Below are positions 35,646-43,932 of a DNA stretch of 64,000 bases, piece by piece. Position numbers and translations under genes: made by a program. Within the stretch, counting starts at the first letter, position 1. Every line of letters begins with the position of its first letter. The DNA lies in NCBI RefSeq assembly GCF_002754375.1, contig NZ_PEFF01000001.1, positions 2,108,001 to 2,172,000 of the forward strand, read 5' to 3'. The notes beneath the pieces were generated by a model. That model did not search any database, was not told the DNA's origin, and saw only the letters and a program-made list of their open reading frames with translations. This DNA is from Variovorax sp. 54. Lineage in GTDB: Bacteria; Pseudomonadota; Gammaproteobacteria; Burkholderiales; Burkholderiaceae_C.

Positions 35646-36596
35646 ATGAGTCTGTTTCTATTCAAGCGCATCGCCACGCTGATCGGCACCCTGATCGGCG
35701 CCTCGGTCATCGTTTTCCTCGTCCTCGAGATCCTGCCCGGCAATGCCGCGCAGATGCTCATGGGCCCCGACGCCTCGCCCGATGCCGTCGCGGCCCTGGC
35801 CACCAAGCTCGGCCTCGACCAGCCCGCGTGGACGCGCTACTGGCACTGGATCGGCGGCCTGCTCACCGGCAACCTCGGCGACAGCTACGCCTACAGCTCG
35901 CCCGTCATCGACCTGATCCTCGAACGTCTGGCCCTCACGGTGCCACTGGCCGTGATGGCGATGAGCCTGACCGTCGTGATCGCTCTGCTGGTCGGCGTCA
36001 CCGCCGCCGCGCGCCACAACAAGCTCGGCGACGTCGGCCTCATGGGCATGGCCCAGGTCGGTATCGCCATTCCCAACTTCTGGTTCGCGATCCTGCTGAT
36101 CCTCGTGTTCTCGGTGCAGCTGCAGTGGTTCTCCGCCGGCGGCTTCGAGGGCTGGGGCGAAGGCATCTTCGCGGGACTGAAATCGCTGCTGCTGCCAGCC
36201 TTGTCGCTCGCCGTGGTGCAGGCTGCGATCCTCGCGCGCATCACACGCTCCGCCGTGCTCGAGGTGATGCGCGAAGACTTCGTTCGCACGGCACGCGCCA
36301 AAGGCGTGTCGCAGCGCATGGTGCTGTGGACCCACGTGCTGCGCAACGCGATGATCCCCGTCATCACCGTCATGGGCATGCAGTTCTCCGAGCTGCTGGC
36401 CGGCACCATCGTGGTGGAGAACGTGTTCTACCTGCCGGGCCTGGGCCGCTTGATCTTCCAGGCCATCAGCAACCGCGACCTGATCGTGGTGCGCAACTGC
36501 GTGATGCTGCTCGCGGCGATGGTCGTCATCGTGAACTTCGTGGTCGACGTGCTCTACGCCGTCATCGACCCGCGCATCAAGGCGAGCGACGTATGA
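35646..36596 (+). CDS. ABC transporter permease (DppB/OppB type)
   Basis: 316 residues from the ATG at 35646 (MSLFLFKRIATLIGT). It has six membrane segments and the permease EAA-like loop around 200-220 (VRTARAKGVSQRMVLWTHVLRNAMIP). It forms the pore with the next gene, by which it is overlapped (ATGA at 36593). The start within a longer open frame is chosen for the first hydrophobic helix, a Dpp family hallmark. Confidence 0.93.
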   Translation: MSLFLFKRIATLIGTLIGASVIVFLVLEILPGNAAQMLMGPDASPDAVAALATKLGLDQPAWTRYWHWIGGLLTGNLGDSYAYSSPVIDLILERLALTVPLAVMAMSLTVVIALLVGVTAAARHNKLGDVGLMGMAQVGIAIPNFWFAILLILVFSVQLQWFSAGGFEGWGEGIFAGLKSLLLPALSLAVVQAAILARITRSAVLEVMREDFVRTARAKGVSQRMVLWTHVLRNAMIPVITVMGMQFSELLAGTIVVENVFYLPGLGRLIFQAISNRDLIVVRNCVMLLAAMVVIVNFVVDVLYAVIDPRIKASDV

Positions 36597-37468
36597 GCGC
36601 CACCACCGTTCCCAGCGCTGTCGCGCTCAAGGTGCCGGGCTTCTGGCGCCGTGCCCTGCACCACCGCAGCTTCGTGATCGGCGGCGTGCTGAGCCTGCTG
36701 CTGTTGATCGCTGCCGTGCTCTCCCTGGTCTGGACGCCCTGGTCGCCCTACACGATGGACATGCCGAACAAGATGCAGGGCCCCTCGGCCACGCACTGGC
36801 TCGGCACCGATGCGTTCGGTCGCGACGTGGCCTCGCTGCTGCTGGTGGGCGCGCGTGCATCCATCCTCGTGGGCGTGATCGCCGTGGGCATCGGCCTCGT
36901 CGTCGGCACCGCGCTGGGCCTGTTGGCTGCTGCGAGACGCGGTTGGGTCGAAGAAGCGGTGATGCGCCTGTCGGACTTCACGCTCGCCTTCCCCGCGATC
37001 CTCTCGGCGATCATGATGACCGCCGTGTTCGGCGCAGGCATCGTGAACGCCATCGTCGCGATCGGCATCTACAACATCCCGACCTTCGCGCGCATCACGC
37101 GCGCTTCGGCCAACGCGATCTGGTCGCGCGAGTACGTCGCCGCCGCACGCGCCTGCGGCAAGGGATCGTTCGCGATCACGATGCAGCACGTGCTGCCCAA
37201 CATCTCGGCCGTGCTGATCGTGCAGATCACGATCCGTTTCGCCATCGCCATCCTGGCCGAAGCCGCCCTCTCCTACCTCGGCCTCGGCACACAGCCGCCG
37301 CAGCCCTCGTGGGGCCGCATGCTCAGCGAAGCCCAGACCCTCATGTTCCAGCAGCCGCTGCTGGCGGTGTTCCCGGGCATGGCCATCGCCCTCGCGGTGC
37401 TCGGCCTGAACCTGATGGGCGACGGCCTGCGCGACCTGCTCGATCCGCGCCTGGCGCGCGCGAGATAA
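36593..37468 (+). CDS. ABC transporter permease (DppC/OppC type)
   Basis: 291 residues from the ATG at 36593. Contains the OppC N-terminal segment and WLGTDAFGRDVASLLLVGARAS, then the EAA loop EYVAAARACGKGSF and ISAVLIVQITIRFA. Partner of the upstream permease. It is followed 11 bp downstream by the first ATPase. Confidence 0.93.
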   Translation: MSATTVPSAVALKVPGFWRRALHHRSFVIGGVLSLLLLIAAVLSLVWTPWSPYTMDMPNKMQGPSATHWLGTDAFGRDVASLLLVGARASILVGVIAVGIGLVVGTALGLLAAARRGWVEEAVMRLSDFTLAFPAILSAIMMTAVFGAGIVNAIVAIGIYNIPTFARITRASANAIWSREYVAAARACGKGSFAITMQHVLPNISAVLIVQITIRFAIAILAEAALSYLGLGTQPPQPSWGRMLSEAQTLMFQQPLLAVFPGMAIALAVLGLNLMGDGLRDLLDPRLARAR

Positions 37469-37479
37469 GCAAGCACGTC

Positions 37480-38469
37480 ATGGCGCTTCTCGAAGTCAAC
37501 GACCTCCACATCGGCCTGCAGACGCAGCGCGGGCCGGCTGAAGCCGTGCGCGGCATTTCCTTCTCGCTGGAGCGCGGCGAAACGCTGGGCATCGTCGGTG
37601 AATCCGGCTGCGGCAAGTCGATCACCGTGATGTCGCTCATGGGCTTGCTGCCCGCCACCGCGAAGGTCACGGGCAGCATCCGCTTCGACGGCACCGAGCT
37701 GGTCGGGCGCGACGAGAAAGACATGTGCCAGATCCGCGGCAACCGCATCGGCATGATCTTTCAAGAGCCGATGACGGCGCTGAACCCGGTGCATACCATC
37801 GTGCGCCAGGTCGGCGAGCCGCTGCGGCTGCACCGCGGCCTGTCGAAGGCCGAGGCGCGCAAGGAAGTGCTCGCGCTGCTCGACCGTGTCGGCATTCCCG
37901 ATGCCGCCTCGCGCCTCGATGCCTACCCGCACCAGTTCTCCGGCGGGCAACGCCAGCGCATCGGCATCGCGATGGCACTGGCCTGCGGGCCCGACCTGCT
38001 GATTGCCGATGAGCCCACCACCGCGCTCGACGTGACGATCCAGAAGCAGATCCTCGAGCTCATCCAGGGCCTCGTGGCCGAGCGCGGCATGGCGCTGATC
38101 TTGATTTCGCACGACCTCGGCGTGATCTCGCAAACGGTCTCGAAGATGCTCGTGATGTACGGCGGCAGCGTGGTCGAGAGCGGCCCGACCGACGCCGTGT
38201 TCGCCAAGCGCGCCCACCCCTACACGCAAGGCCTGTTCGCCGCGCGCCCCGCCATCGGCGCACCGCGCGGCCTGCGCCTGGCCACCATCCGCGGCAGCGT
38301 GCCCGAGCTGGTCGACCTGCCGCCGGGCTGCCCGTTCGCGGGCCGCTGCGCGTACACGGTGGATGCCTGCCACGCCACGCGGCCGTCCGCCACGGTGCTG
38401 CCACCGGACCACGCGGTGCGCTGCATCCGTCTCGAAGAAATTGCGGCCGAGCAGGCCATCGCGCCATGA
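37480..38469 (+). CDS. ABC transporter ATP-binding protein (DppD/OppD type)
   Basis: 329 residues from the ATG at 37480. Walker A is GESGCGKS, the signature FSGGQRQRIGIAM, Walker B LLIADEPT and the H-loop LISHDLG. The C-terminal oligopeptide domain has the Cys cluster CPFAGRCAYTVDAC that binds an iron-sulfur cluster in some relatives. It overlaps the next ATPase by four bases. Confidence 0.94.
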   Translation: MALLEVNDLHIGLQTQRGPAEAVRGISFSLERGETLGIVGESGCGKSITVMSLMGLLPATAKVTGSIRFDGTELVGRDEKDMCQIRGNRIGMIFQEPMTALNPVHTIVRQVGEPLRLHRGLSKAEARKEVLALLDRVGIPDAASRLDAYPHQFSGGQRQRIGIAMALACGPDLLIADEPTTALDVTIQKQILELIQGLVAERGMALILISHDLGVISQTVSKMLVMYGGSVVESGPTDAVFAKRAHPYTQGLFAARPAIGAPRGLRLATIRGSVPELVDLPPGCPFAGRCAYTVDACHATRPSATVLPPDHAVRCIRLEEIAAEQAIAP

Positions 38470-39287
38470 ATTCATCGACCCCGCTGCTGCAGGTGACCGA
38501 CCTCGTGCGGCACTACGCATTGCCGCGCGAAAAGCTCTTCGGCCCGCCACCCACCGTGAAGGCGCTCAACGGCGTGAGCTTCGCCGTGCAGGCCGGCAAG
38601 AGCCTGGGCATCGTCGGTGAATCGGGCTCGGGCAAGTCGACCATCGCGCGCCTCGTGATGGCGCTGGACACGCCGACCTCGGGCAGCGTCGCGCTCGAAG
38701 GCCGCAACCTGCACACGCTCTCGAAGACCGACCTGCGCACCGCGCGGCGCGACTTCCAGATGGTCTTTCAAGACCCGTACGGCTCGCTCGATCCGCGCCA
38801 GACCGTCGCACGCATCGTCGCCGAACCGCTCGAAGCACTGGCCGAAACGCGACGCGCCGAGCAGCGCGAACGCGCCGCCGAAGCGCTCGCGGCCGTCGGC
38901 CTGCGCACCACCGACCTCGACAAGTACCCGCACGAATTCTCGGGCGGCCAGCGCCAGCGCATCGCGATCGCACGTGCCCTCATCACGCGCCCCAAGCTCA
39001 TCGTCGCCGACGAGCCCGTGAGCGCGCTCGACGTGTCCGTGCAGGCCCAGGTGCTCAACCTCATGCAGGACCTGCAGCAGCAGTTCGGCATCAGCTACCT
39101 GCTCATCAGCCACGACCTCGCGGTGGTCAACCACCTGTGCGACGACGTGTGCGTGGTGTTCAAGGGCCAGATCGTGGAGCAGGGACCGCCGGCCGATCTA
39201 TTCCACCATGCACAGCATCCGTACACCCGCACCTTGCTGTCGGCGGTGCTGCACACGCCGCCCGGCGGCACGCTGCGCGCAGCCTGA
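38466..39287 (+). CDS. ABC transporter ATP-binding protein (DppF/OppF type)
   Basis: 273 residues with Walker A GESGSGKS, signature FSGGQRQRIAIAR, Walker B LIVADEPVSALDV and H-loop LISHDLA. It forms the second nucleotide-binding subunit. The C-terminus is shorter than many OppF proteins (no long peptide-family domain), which fits the DppF subgroup. A 276-bp gap separates it from the binding-protein gene. Confidence 0.94.
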   Translation: MNSSTPLLQVTDLVRHYALPREKLFGPPPTVKALNGVSFAVQAGKSLGIVGESGSGKSTIARLVMALDTPTSGSVALEGRNLHTLSKTDLRTARRDFQMVFQDPYGSLDPRQTVARIVAEPLEALAETRRAEQRERAAEALAAVGLRTTDLDKYPHEFSGGQRQRIAIARALITRPKLIVADEPVSALDVSVQAQVLNLMQDLQQQFGISYLLISHDLAVVNHLCDDVCVVFKGQIVEQGPPADLFHHAQHPYTRTLLSAVLHTPPGGTLRAA

Positions 39288-39563
39288 ACACGGGGGGCCT
39301 TGCCCCTCGGACACATCGGTCATGAGCATCTGGTGGCGCCACGCGTTGGCTTCGCGCAAGATCGCTCGCCCATCCGGGAACGTCCCGAGGAAATACCGCC
39401 CGCGCCGGCGCGCACCGGAGGGCCTGCTGCGAGAGAATGATTCGCTGCACGTGGCATCTTTCGTGCTGTGTGTCTTTCTTTCGTGGCGCTGCGCTTCCCC
39501 CTGGGGCACGGTGCGCGCCGAAGCAGTCATTCGACACTGACCGTTTTCCGGAGATCACCCCGT
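39288..39563 (+). other. Leader region between ABC ATPase and binding-protein genes
   Basis: A 276-bp stretch with no convincing gene. It has a small GC hairpin near the start (GGGGC and GCCCC around CTT, 39295-39307) and T-rich stretches near 39460-39485 that could hold a promoter for the binding protein. CCGGAGATC provides the ribosome-binding site before the ATG at 39564. Confidence 0.6.
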
Positions 39564-41051
39564 ATGTTGAACCGTCGCACCCTCCTTACCACCGCCGGCG
39601 CCACTGTCGCCCTGGCCACTCCGCTGGCCGGCATGGCGCAGGGCCGCAAGGACGCCATCGTGATCGGCATGGCCCTGGAGCCGCCGGGCCTGGATCCGAC
39701 CACCGGCGCCGCCGCCGCCATTGCCGAGGTCGTGCAATACAACATCCTGGAAACGCTGACCAAGATCAACGTCGACGGCAGCGTCACGCCGCTCCTGGCC
39801 GAGAGCTGGGAAATCTCGCCCGACCTGAAGACCTACACCTTCAAGCTGCGCAAGGGCGTGAAGTTCCAGAACGGCGAGCCGTTCAACGCGTCCACCGTCA
39901 AGTTCGCGTTCGACCGCGCCGGCGGCGAGAAGAGCACCAACAAGGACAAGCGCACCTTCGCCAACCTCGCCACGCAGGTGGTCGACGAGCACACGGTCGT
40001 GGTCATCAACAAGGAGATCGACCCCGACCTGCCCTTCGTGCTCGGTCAGGCCACGGCCGCCATCGTCGAGCCCAAGAGCGTCGACGGCAACGCCACCAAG
40101 CCGATCGGCACCGGCCCCTACAAGCTGGACAGCTGGGCCAAGGGCTCGTCGATCACGCTGAGCAAGTGGGAGGGCTTTCGCGCCCCCGCCCTCGCGAAGA
40201 TCAACAAGGTCACCTTCCGCTTCATCTCGGACACCGCCGCGCAGGCCGCCGCCGTGCTCTCGGGCGACGTCGACGTGTTCACGCGCATCGGCACGCGCGC
40301 CGTGCCGCAGTTCCGCAACAACCCGCAGTTCCAGACCATCCTGGCCGGTTCGCGCGCCAAGACCATCCTCTCGATCAACAACAAGAAGAAGCCGCTCGAC
40401 GACGTGCGCGTGCGCCGCGCCATCCTCGCGGCCATCGACCGCAAGGCCTTCATCGAGGGCGCGGCCGACGGCCTGGGCGTGCCGATCGGCAGCCATTACG
40501 TGCCGGGCGCCGCGGGCTATGTCGACACCACGGGCATCAACCCTTTCGACATCGAGAAGGCCAAGAAGCTGCTCGCCGAGGCCGGCGTGAAGACCCCGCT
40601 CGAACTGCGCATGACCCTGCCCCCGCCGCCGTATGCGCGCCAGGGCGGCGAAGTCATCGTGGCGCAGCTCGCCAAGATCGGCATCAACGTGAAGATCCAG
40701 AACGTCGAGTGGGCACAGTGGCTCAGCGGCACCTACGGCAACAAGGACTACGACCTGTCGATCATTTCGCACGTCGAGCCCTTCGATCTCGGCAACTACG
40801 CCAAGCCCGACTACTACTGGGGCTACCAGTCGAAGGCCTTCGACACGCTGTTCGACAAGATCAAGTCCACCGGCAACGCGGCCGAGCGCAACAAGCTGCT
40901 GGGCGAGGCGCAGAAGCTGCTGGCCACCGACGCGGCCAACGGCTTCCTCTACCAGCCGCAGTTCCCGACCGTGGCCAAGAAGAACGTCAAGGGCCTCTGG
41001 AAAGAGAACCCGATCTTCGTGAACGACCTGTCCGCGCTGTCGTGGGGATGA
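39564..41051 (+). CDS. ABC transporter substrate-binding protein (SBP_bac_5, Dpp/Opp family)
   Basis: 495 residues from the ATG at 39564 (MLNRRTLLTTAGA); the double Arg and following hydrophobic run look like a Tat-type signal. The family signature is in NGEPFNASTVKFAFDR; IGTGPYKLDSW and KPLDDVRVRRAILAAIDR are typical. It captures peptides or similar ligands in the periplasm. It overlaps the amidase start by four bases, so transport and hydrolysis are co-translated. Confidence 0.95.
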   Translation: MLNRRTLLTTAGATVALATPLAGMAQGRKDAIVIGMALEPPGLDPTTGAAAAIAEVVQYNILETLTKINVDGSVTPLLAESWEISPDLKTYTFKLRKGVKFQNGEPFNASTVKFAFDRAGGEKSTNKDKRTFANLATQVVDEHTVVVINKEIDPDLPFVLGQATAAIVEPKSVDGNATKPIGTGPYKLDSWAKGSSITLSKWEGFRAPALAKINKVTFRFISDTAAQAAAVLSGDVDVFTRIGTRAVPQFRNNPQFQTILAGSRAKTILSINNKKKPLDDVRVRRAILAAIDRKAFIEGAADGLGVPIGSHYVPGAAGYVDTTGINPFDIEKAKKLLAEAGVKTPLELRMTLPPPPYARQGGEVIVAQLAKIGINVKIQNVEWAQWLSGTYGNKDYDLSIISHVEPFDLGNYAKPDYYWGYQSKAFDTLFDKIKSTGNAAERNKLLGEAQKLLATDAANGFLYQPQFPTVAKKNVKGLWKENPIFVNDLSALSWG

Positions 41052-42469
41052 GCCCCGCAGTGTCTGACCCCTCCCTGCCTTCGTTGAGCGACCTGTCGGC
41101 GCAGGAGCTGTCCGCGGCCTACCGCGAGAAGCGCTTGTCGCCGGTCGAGGTGACGCGCGCCGTCATCGCGCGCATCGAGCACTGCGAGCCCCGGCTGCAG
41201 GCCACGTGGCTGTTCCGGCCCGAGGCTGCGCTGGAGCAGGCGCGTGCCTCGGAGCAGCGCTGGCAGCGCGGCGATGCGCGCGGTCCGCTCGACGGCGTGC
41301 CGACCACCATCAAGGAAAACATCGCCACGCGCGGCGACCCGCTGCCCGCGGGCACGGCCGCCGTCGACCTCATGCCCGCCGCCGCCGACGCCCCGCCGGC
41401 CGCGCGCCTGAAGGAAGCCGGCGCCGTCATCGTCAGCAAGACCACCATGCCCGACTACGGCATGTTGTCGTCGGGGCTGTCGAGCTTTCACACGCTCGCG
41501 CGCAACCCCTGGGACCTGAGCCGCACGCCGGGCGGTTCCAGCGCCGGCGCCGGTGCCGCCGCGGCCGCGGGCTACGGCCCGCTGCACCTGGGCACCGACA
41601 TCGGCGGCTCGCTGCGGCTGCCCGCCAGCTGGTGCGGCATCTTCACGCTCAAGCCCAGCCTGGGGCGCATCCCGATCGATCCGCCCTACATGGGCCGCGC
41701 TGCCGGCCCCATGACGCGCACCGTCGGCGACGCCGCGCTCATGATGCAGGCGCTGGCCCGGCCCGATGCGCGCGACAGCATGAGCCTGCCCGCGCAGGAC
41801 ATCGACTGGGCCGCGTTCGACGTCGCGCCCGACCACCTGCGCGGCCTGCGCATCGGGCTGCTGCTCGACGCCGGCTGCGGCCTCGCGGTCGAACCCGAGA
41901 TCCAGGCCGCGGTCGAGCTGGCCGCGCGCCTGTTCGAAAAGGCCGGCGCCACGGTCGAGCCGATGCAGCCCTTCATGTCGCAGGCCCTGCTCGACGGCAT
42001 GGACCACCTGTGGCGCATGCGCTCGCTCGTGGACATGAAGGCCCTGCGCCCCGACCAGCGCGCCAAGGTGCTGCCCTACATCCGCGAATGGGCCGAGAGC
42101 GCTGCCGAGTTCAGCGGCGAGCATGTGTTCCGCAGCTTCAGCCAGTTCCATGCGACGCGCGTCACCACGGTGAACGCCTGCGCCCGCTTCGACTACGTGA
42201 TCTCGCCGGTGTCGCCCAACATGCCCGCGGCAGCCGAGGCGCCCTCGCCCACCAACGACCCGCTGCGGCCGCTGGAGCACATCGGCTTCACCGTGCCGTT
42301 CAACATGTCGGAGCAGCCGGCCGCGTCGGTGAACTGCGGGTACTCGGCGGGTGGTCTGCCGATCGGGCTGCAAATTGCGGGACAGCGCTTCGATGATCTC
42401 GGCGTGCTGCGCGTGGCGCGCGCGTTCGAGCAGATACGGGAAGTGCAGCGGCCCTGGCCGCTGGTCTGA
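41048..42469 (+). CDS. Amidase (amidase signature family)
   Basis: 473 residues. The Ser-cisSer-Lys triad is visible: Lys89 in TTIKENIA, Ser164 in GGSSAGAGAA, and Ser188 in GTDIGGSLRLPA. It hydrolyses amides to acid and ammonia, and by context may process an amide taken up by the ABC importer it is coupled to. No GatB or GatC gene is nearby, so it is a stand-alone hydrolase and not GatA. The exact substrate cannot be read. Confidence 0.93.
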   Translation: MSPAVSDPSLPSLSDLSAQELSAAYREKRLSPVEVTRAVIARIEHCEPRLQATWLFRPEAALEQARASEQRWQRGDARGPLDGVPTTIKENIATRGDPLPAGTAAVDLMPAAADAPPAARLKEAGAVIVSKTTMPDYGMLSSGLSSFHTLARNPWDLSRTPGGSSAGAGAAAAAGYGPLHLGTDIGGSLRLPASWCGIFTLKPSLGRIPIDPPYMGRAAGPMTRTVGDAALMMQALARPDARDSMSLPAQDIDWAAFDVAPDHLRGLRIGLLLDAGCGLAVEPEIQAAVELAARLFEKAGATVEPMQPFMSQALLDGMDHLWRMRSLVDMKALRPDQRAKVLPYIREWAESAAEFSGEHVFRSFSQFHATRVTTVNACARFDYVISPVSPNMPAAAEAPSPTNDPLRPLEHIGFTVPFNMSEQPAASVNCGYSAGGLPIGLQIAGQRFDDLGVLRVARAFEQIREVQRPWPLV

Positions 42470-42477
42470 GCGCGCTT

Positions 42478-42497
42478 GGCCTGAAGCTCTTCAGGCC
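42478..42497. terminator. Hairpin between convergent amidase and LysR genes
   Basis: GGCCTGAA (42478-42485) pairs perfectly with TTCAGGCC (42490-42497) over GCTC. It overlaps the LysR stop codon and could serve both strands. There is no T-run, so termination strength is uncertain. Confidence 0.55.
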
Positions 42498-43354
42498 AGC
42501 TGCGACGACAGCATCTCCCGCGCCCGCGTCACGAACGCGGTTTCGCCCCGCCGCGCGGGCAGCCACTGGAACGCCACGCGAGGCAGCGCCGGAAGCCCAT
42601 GTGGCGTGGCCAGCCGCGCGATGCCATCACCGATCGCCGATTCGTTGAGGCAAGCCACGCCTAGGCCTGCCGCCAGAGCCGACTGAAGACCCGCCACGCC
42701 TGACGCCACGTGCGCCAGCACGTAGGGCACGCGACGACGGCGCAGCAGGGCCACGGTGAACTGGTGCAACGAGCAGGTGTCGGGCAGCGCCAGCAGCCGC
42801 ACCGGCTCGCCGCGCACCACGCGCAGGCCGGCCGCACCGAGCCACGCCAGCGATTCGCGCCGCAGCACCGCACCACTGCCGGCCGCTGCTGCATTGGCGC
42901 CCGCGATGTTCATCGCCAGCCCCACGTCGAAGTCGCCGTGCGCATAGGCAGCGCGCAGCGCGTCGCTCTTCAGGATGGTCACGTGCAGCCGCACCTGCGG
43001 ATAGCGCTCGCCGAGCCGGCCCAGCAGACGGGTGAGGTCGCCGGGGCGAAAGTAGTCGGTCACGGCCAGCCGCAGCTCGCCCTGCAGGGTTTCGCCGCGC
43101 AGGTCGCGAAAGGCCTCGTCGCTCAGCGCGAGGAGGCGCCGCGCATGGCCCAGCAACCGCGTGCCCGCCTCGGTGGGCACCACGCCGGCCTTGCTGCGGG
43201 TCAGCAGCGACTGGCCGGCGCGCTCCTCGAGCTTGCGGATCTGCTCGCTCACCGAGGACTGCGACAGGTACACGCGCGGCGCCGCGGCCGTGAGGCTGCC
43301 GGCGTCGGCCACCGCCACCAGGGTGCGCAACTGTTCGAGGTCGAAGCCTTGCAT
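42491..43354 (-). CDS. LysR-family transcriptional regulator
   Basis: 287 residues. N-terminal HTH DLEQLRTLVAVADAGSLTAAA...LSQSSVSEQIRKLEE, then a LysR substrate-binding domain from about 90. Divergent from the tautomerase gene across 127 bp that hold a good LysR operator. It probably controls that gene and itself. The effector is unknown. Confidence 0.93.
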   Translation of the reverse strand: MQGFDLEQLRTLVAVADAGSLTAAAPRVYLSQSSVSEQIRKLEERAGQSLLTRSKAGVVPTEAGTRLLGHARRLLALSDEAFRDLRGETLQGELRLAVTDYFRPGDLTRLLGRLGERYPQVRLHVTILKSDALRAAYAHGDFDVGLAMNIAGANAAAAGSGAVLRRESLAWLGAAGLRVVRGEPVRLLALPDTCSLHQFTVALLRRRRVPYVLAHVASGVAGLQSALAAGLGVACLNESAIGDGIARLATPHGLPALPRVAFQWLPARRGETAFVTRAREMLSSQLA

Positions 43355-43365
43355 GGTGTCTGCCT

Positions 43366-43388
43366 ATCCATTCGCTGATCCGATGGAT
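43366..43388. promoter_or_regulatory. LysR-type operator (T-N11-A palindrome)
   Basis: ATCCAT (43366-43371) and ATGGAT (43383-43388) form a perfect 6-bp inverted repeat with an 11-base spacer, the T-N11-A layout of LysR boxes. It begins 12 bp upstream of the LysR start codon and lies about 94 bp before the tautomerase ATG. Confidence 0.7.
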
Positions 43389-43481
43389 TCCATCATATCT
43401 TCCCGCTTTTCCGATGATGAGGCCGTGCCCACAATCACCCCATCGACCACCCGTTCTTCACCCCCCAAAAAGGAGTTCACC

Positions 43482-43880
43482 ATGCCCCACATCGTCGTCC
43501 ACCTCTCCGGCCAACCTGACGCCGCCCTCACCCGCAAGACCGTCGACACGGTCGCCGAGCTCACGCAGAGCGTGCTCGGCAAGGCGCTGCCGGTCATCGC
43601 CGTCACGGTGCAGTACATCGCCGCCGACAGCTGGTTCATCGGCGGGCAGTCGCTGGCCGAACTCGGCAAGTCGGCCTTCCACCTGGACATCAGCGTGACC
43701 GACGAGACCAACACCAAGGCCGAGAAGGCGCGCTACCTGCGCGAGGTGTACGCGGCCATGGCGGCGCTGCGGCCCCACCTGCACGAGGTCTCGTACATCC
43801 ACGTGATCGATGCGCGCGGCGCGGCCTACGGCTACGGCGGCAAGACGCAGGAGTACCGCCACCAGCAAGCGGGCGTCTAA
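43482..43880 (+). CDS. Tautomerase-family protein
   Basis: 132 residues from the ATG at 43482 (MPHIVVHLSGQP), with AAGGAG eight bases upstream. Pro2, which becomes the N-terminal catalytic base after Met removal, is present, and the length is that of the longer 4-oxalocrotonate tautomerase-like group. SYIHVIDARGAAYGYGG is conserved in such proteins. It is likely a small-molecule tautomerase; the substrate is unknown. The upstream operator suggests regulation by the divergent LysR protein. Confidence 0.85.
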   Translation: MPHIVVHLSGQPDAALTRKTVDTVAELTQSVLGKALPVIAVTVQYIAADSWFIGGQSLAELGKSAFHLDISVTDETNTKAEKARYLREVYAAMAALRPHLHEVSYIHVIDARGAAYGYGGKTQEYRHQQAGV

Positions 43881-43932
43881 GGCGTCTCACAGGGACTTGA
43901 AAGACGCCGAGGGGGCGTGGCACCATGCCGCC

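Noticed and set aside
41048..42469. Amidase as GatA of the tRNA amidotransferase
   Set aside because: No gatB or gatC nearby, and it is coupled to an importer, so a stand-alone amidase is more likely.
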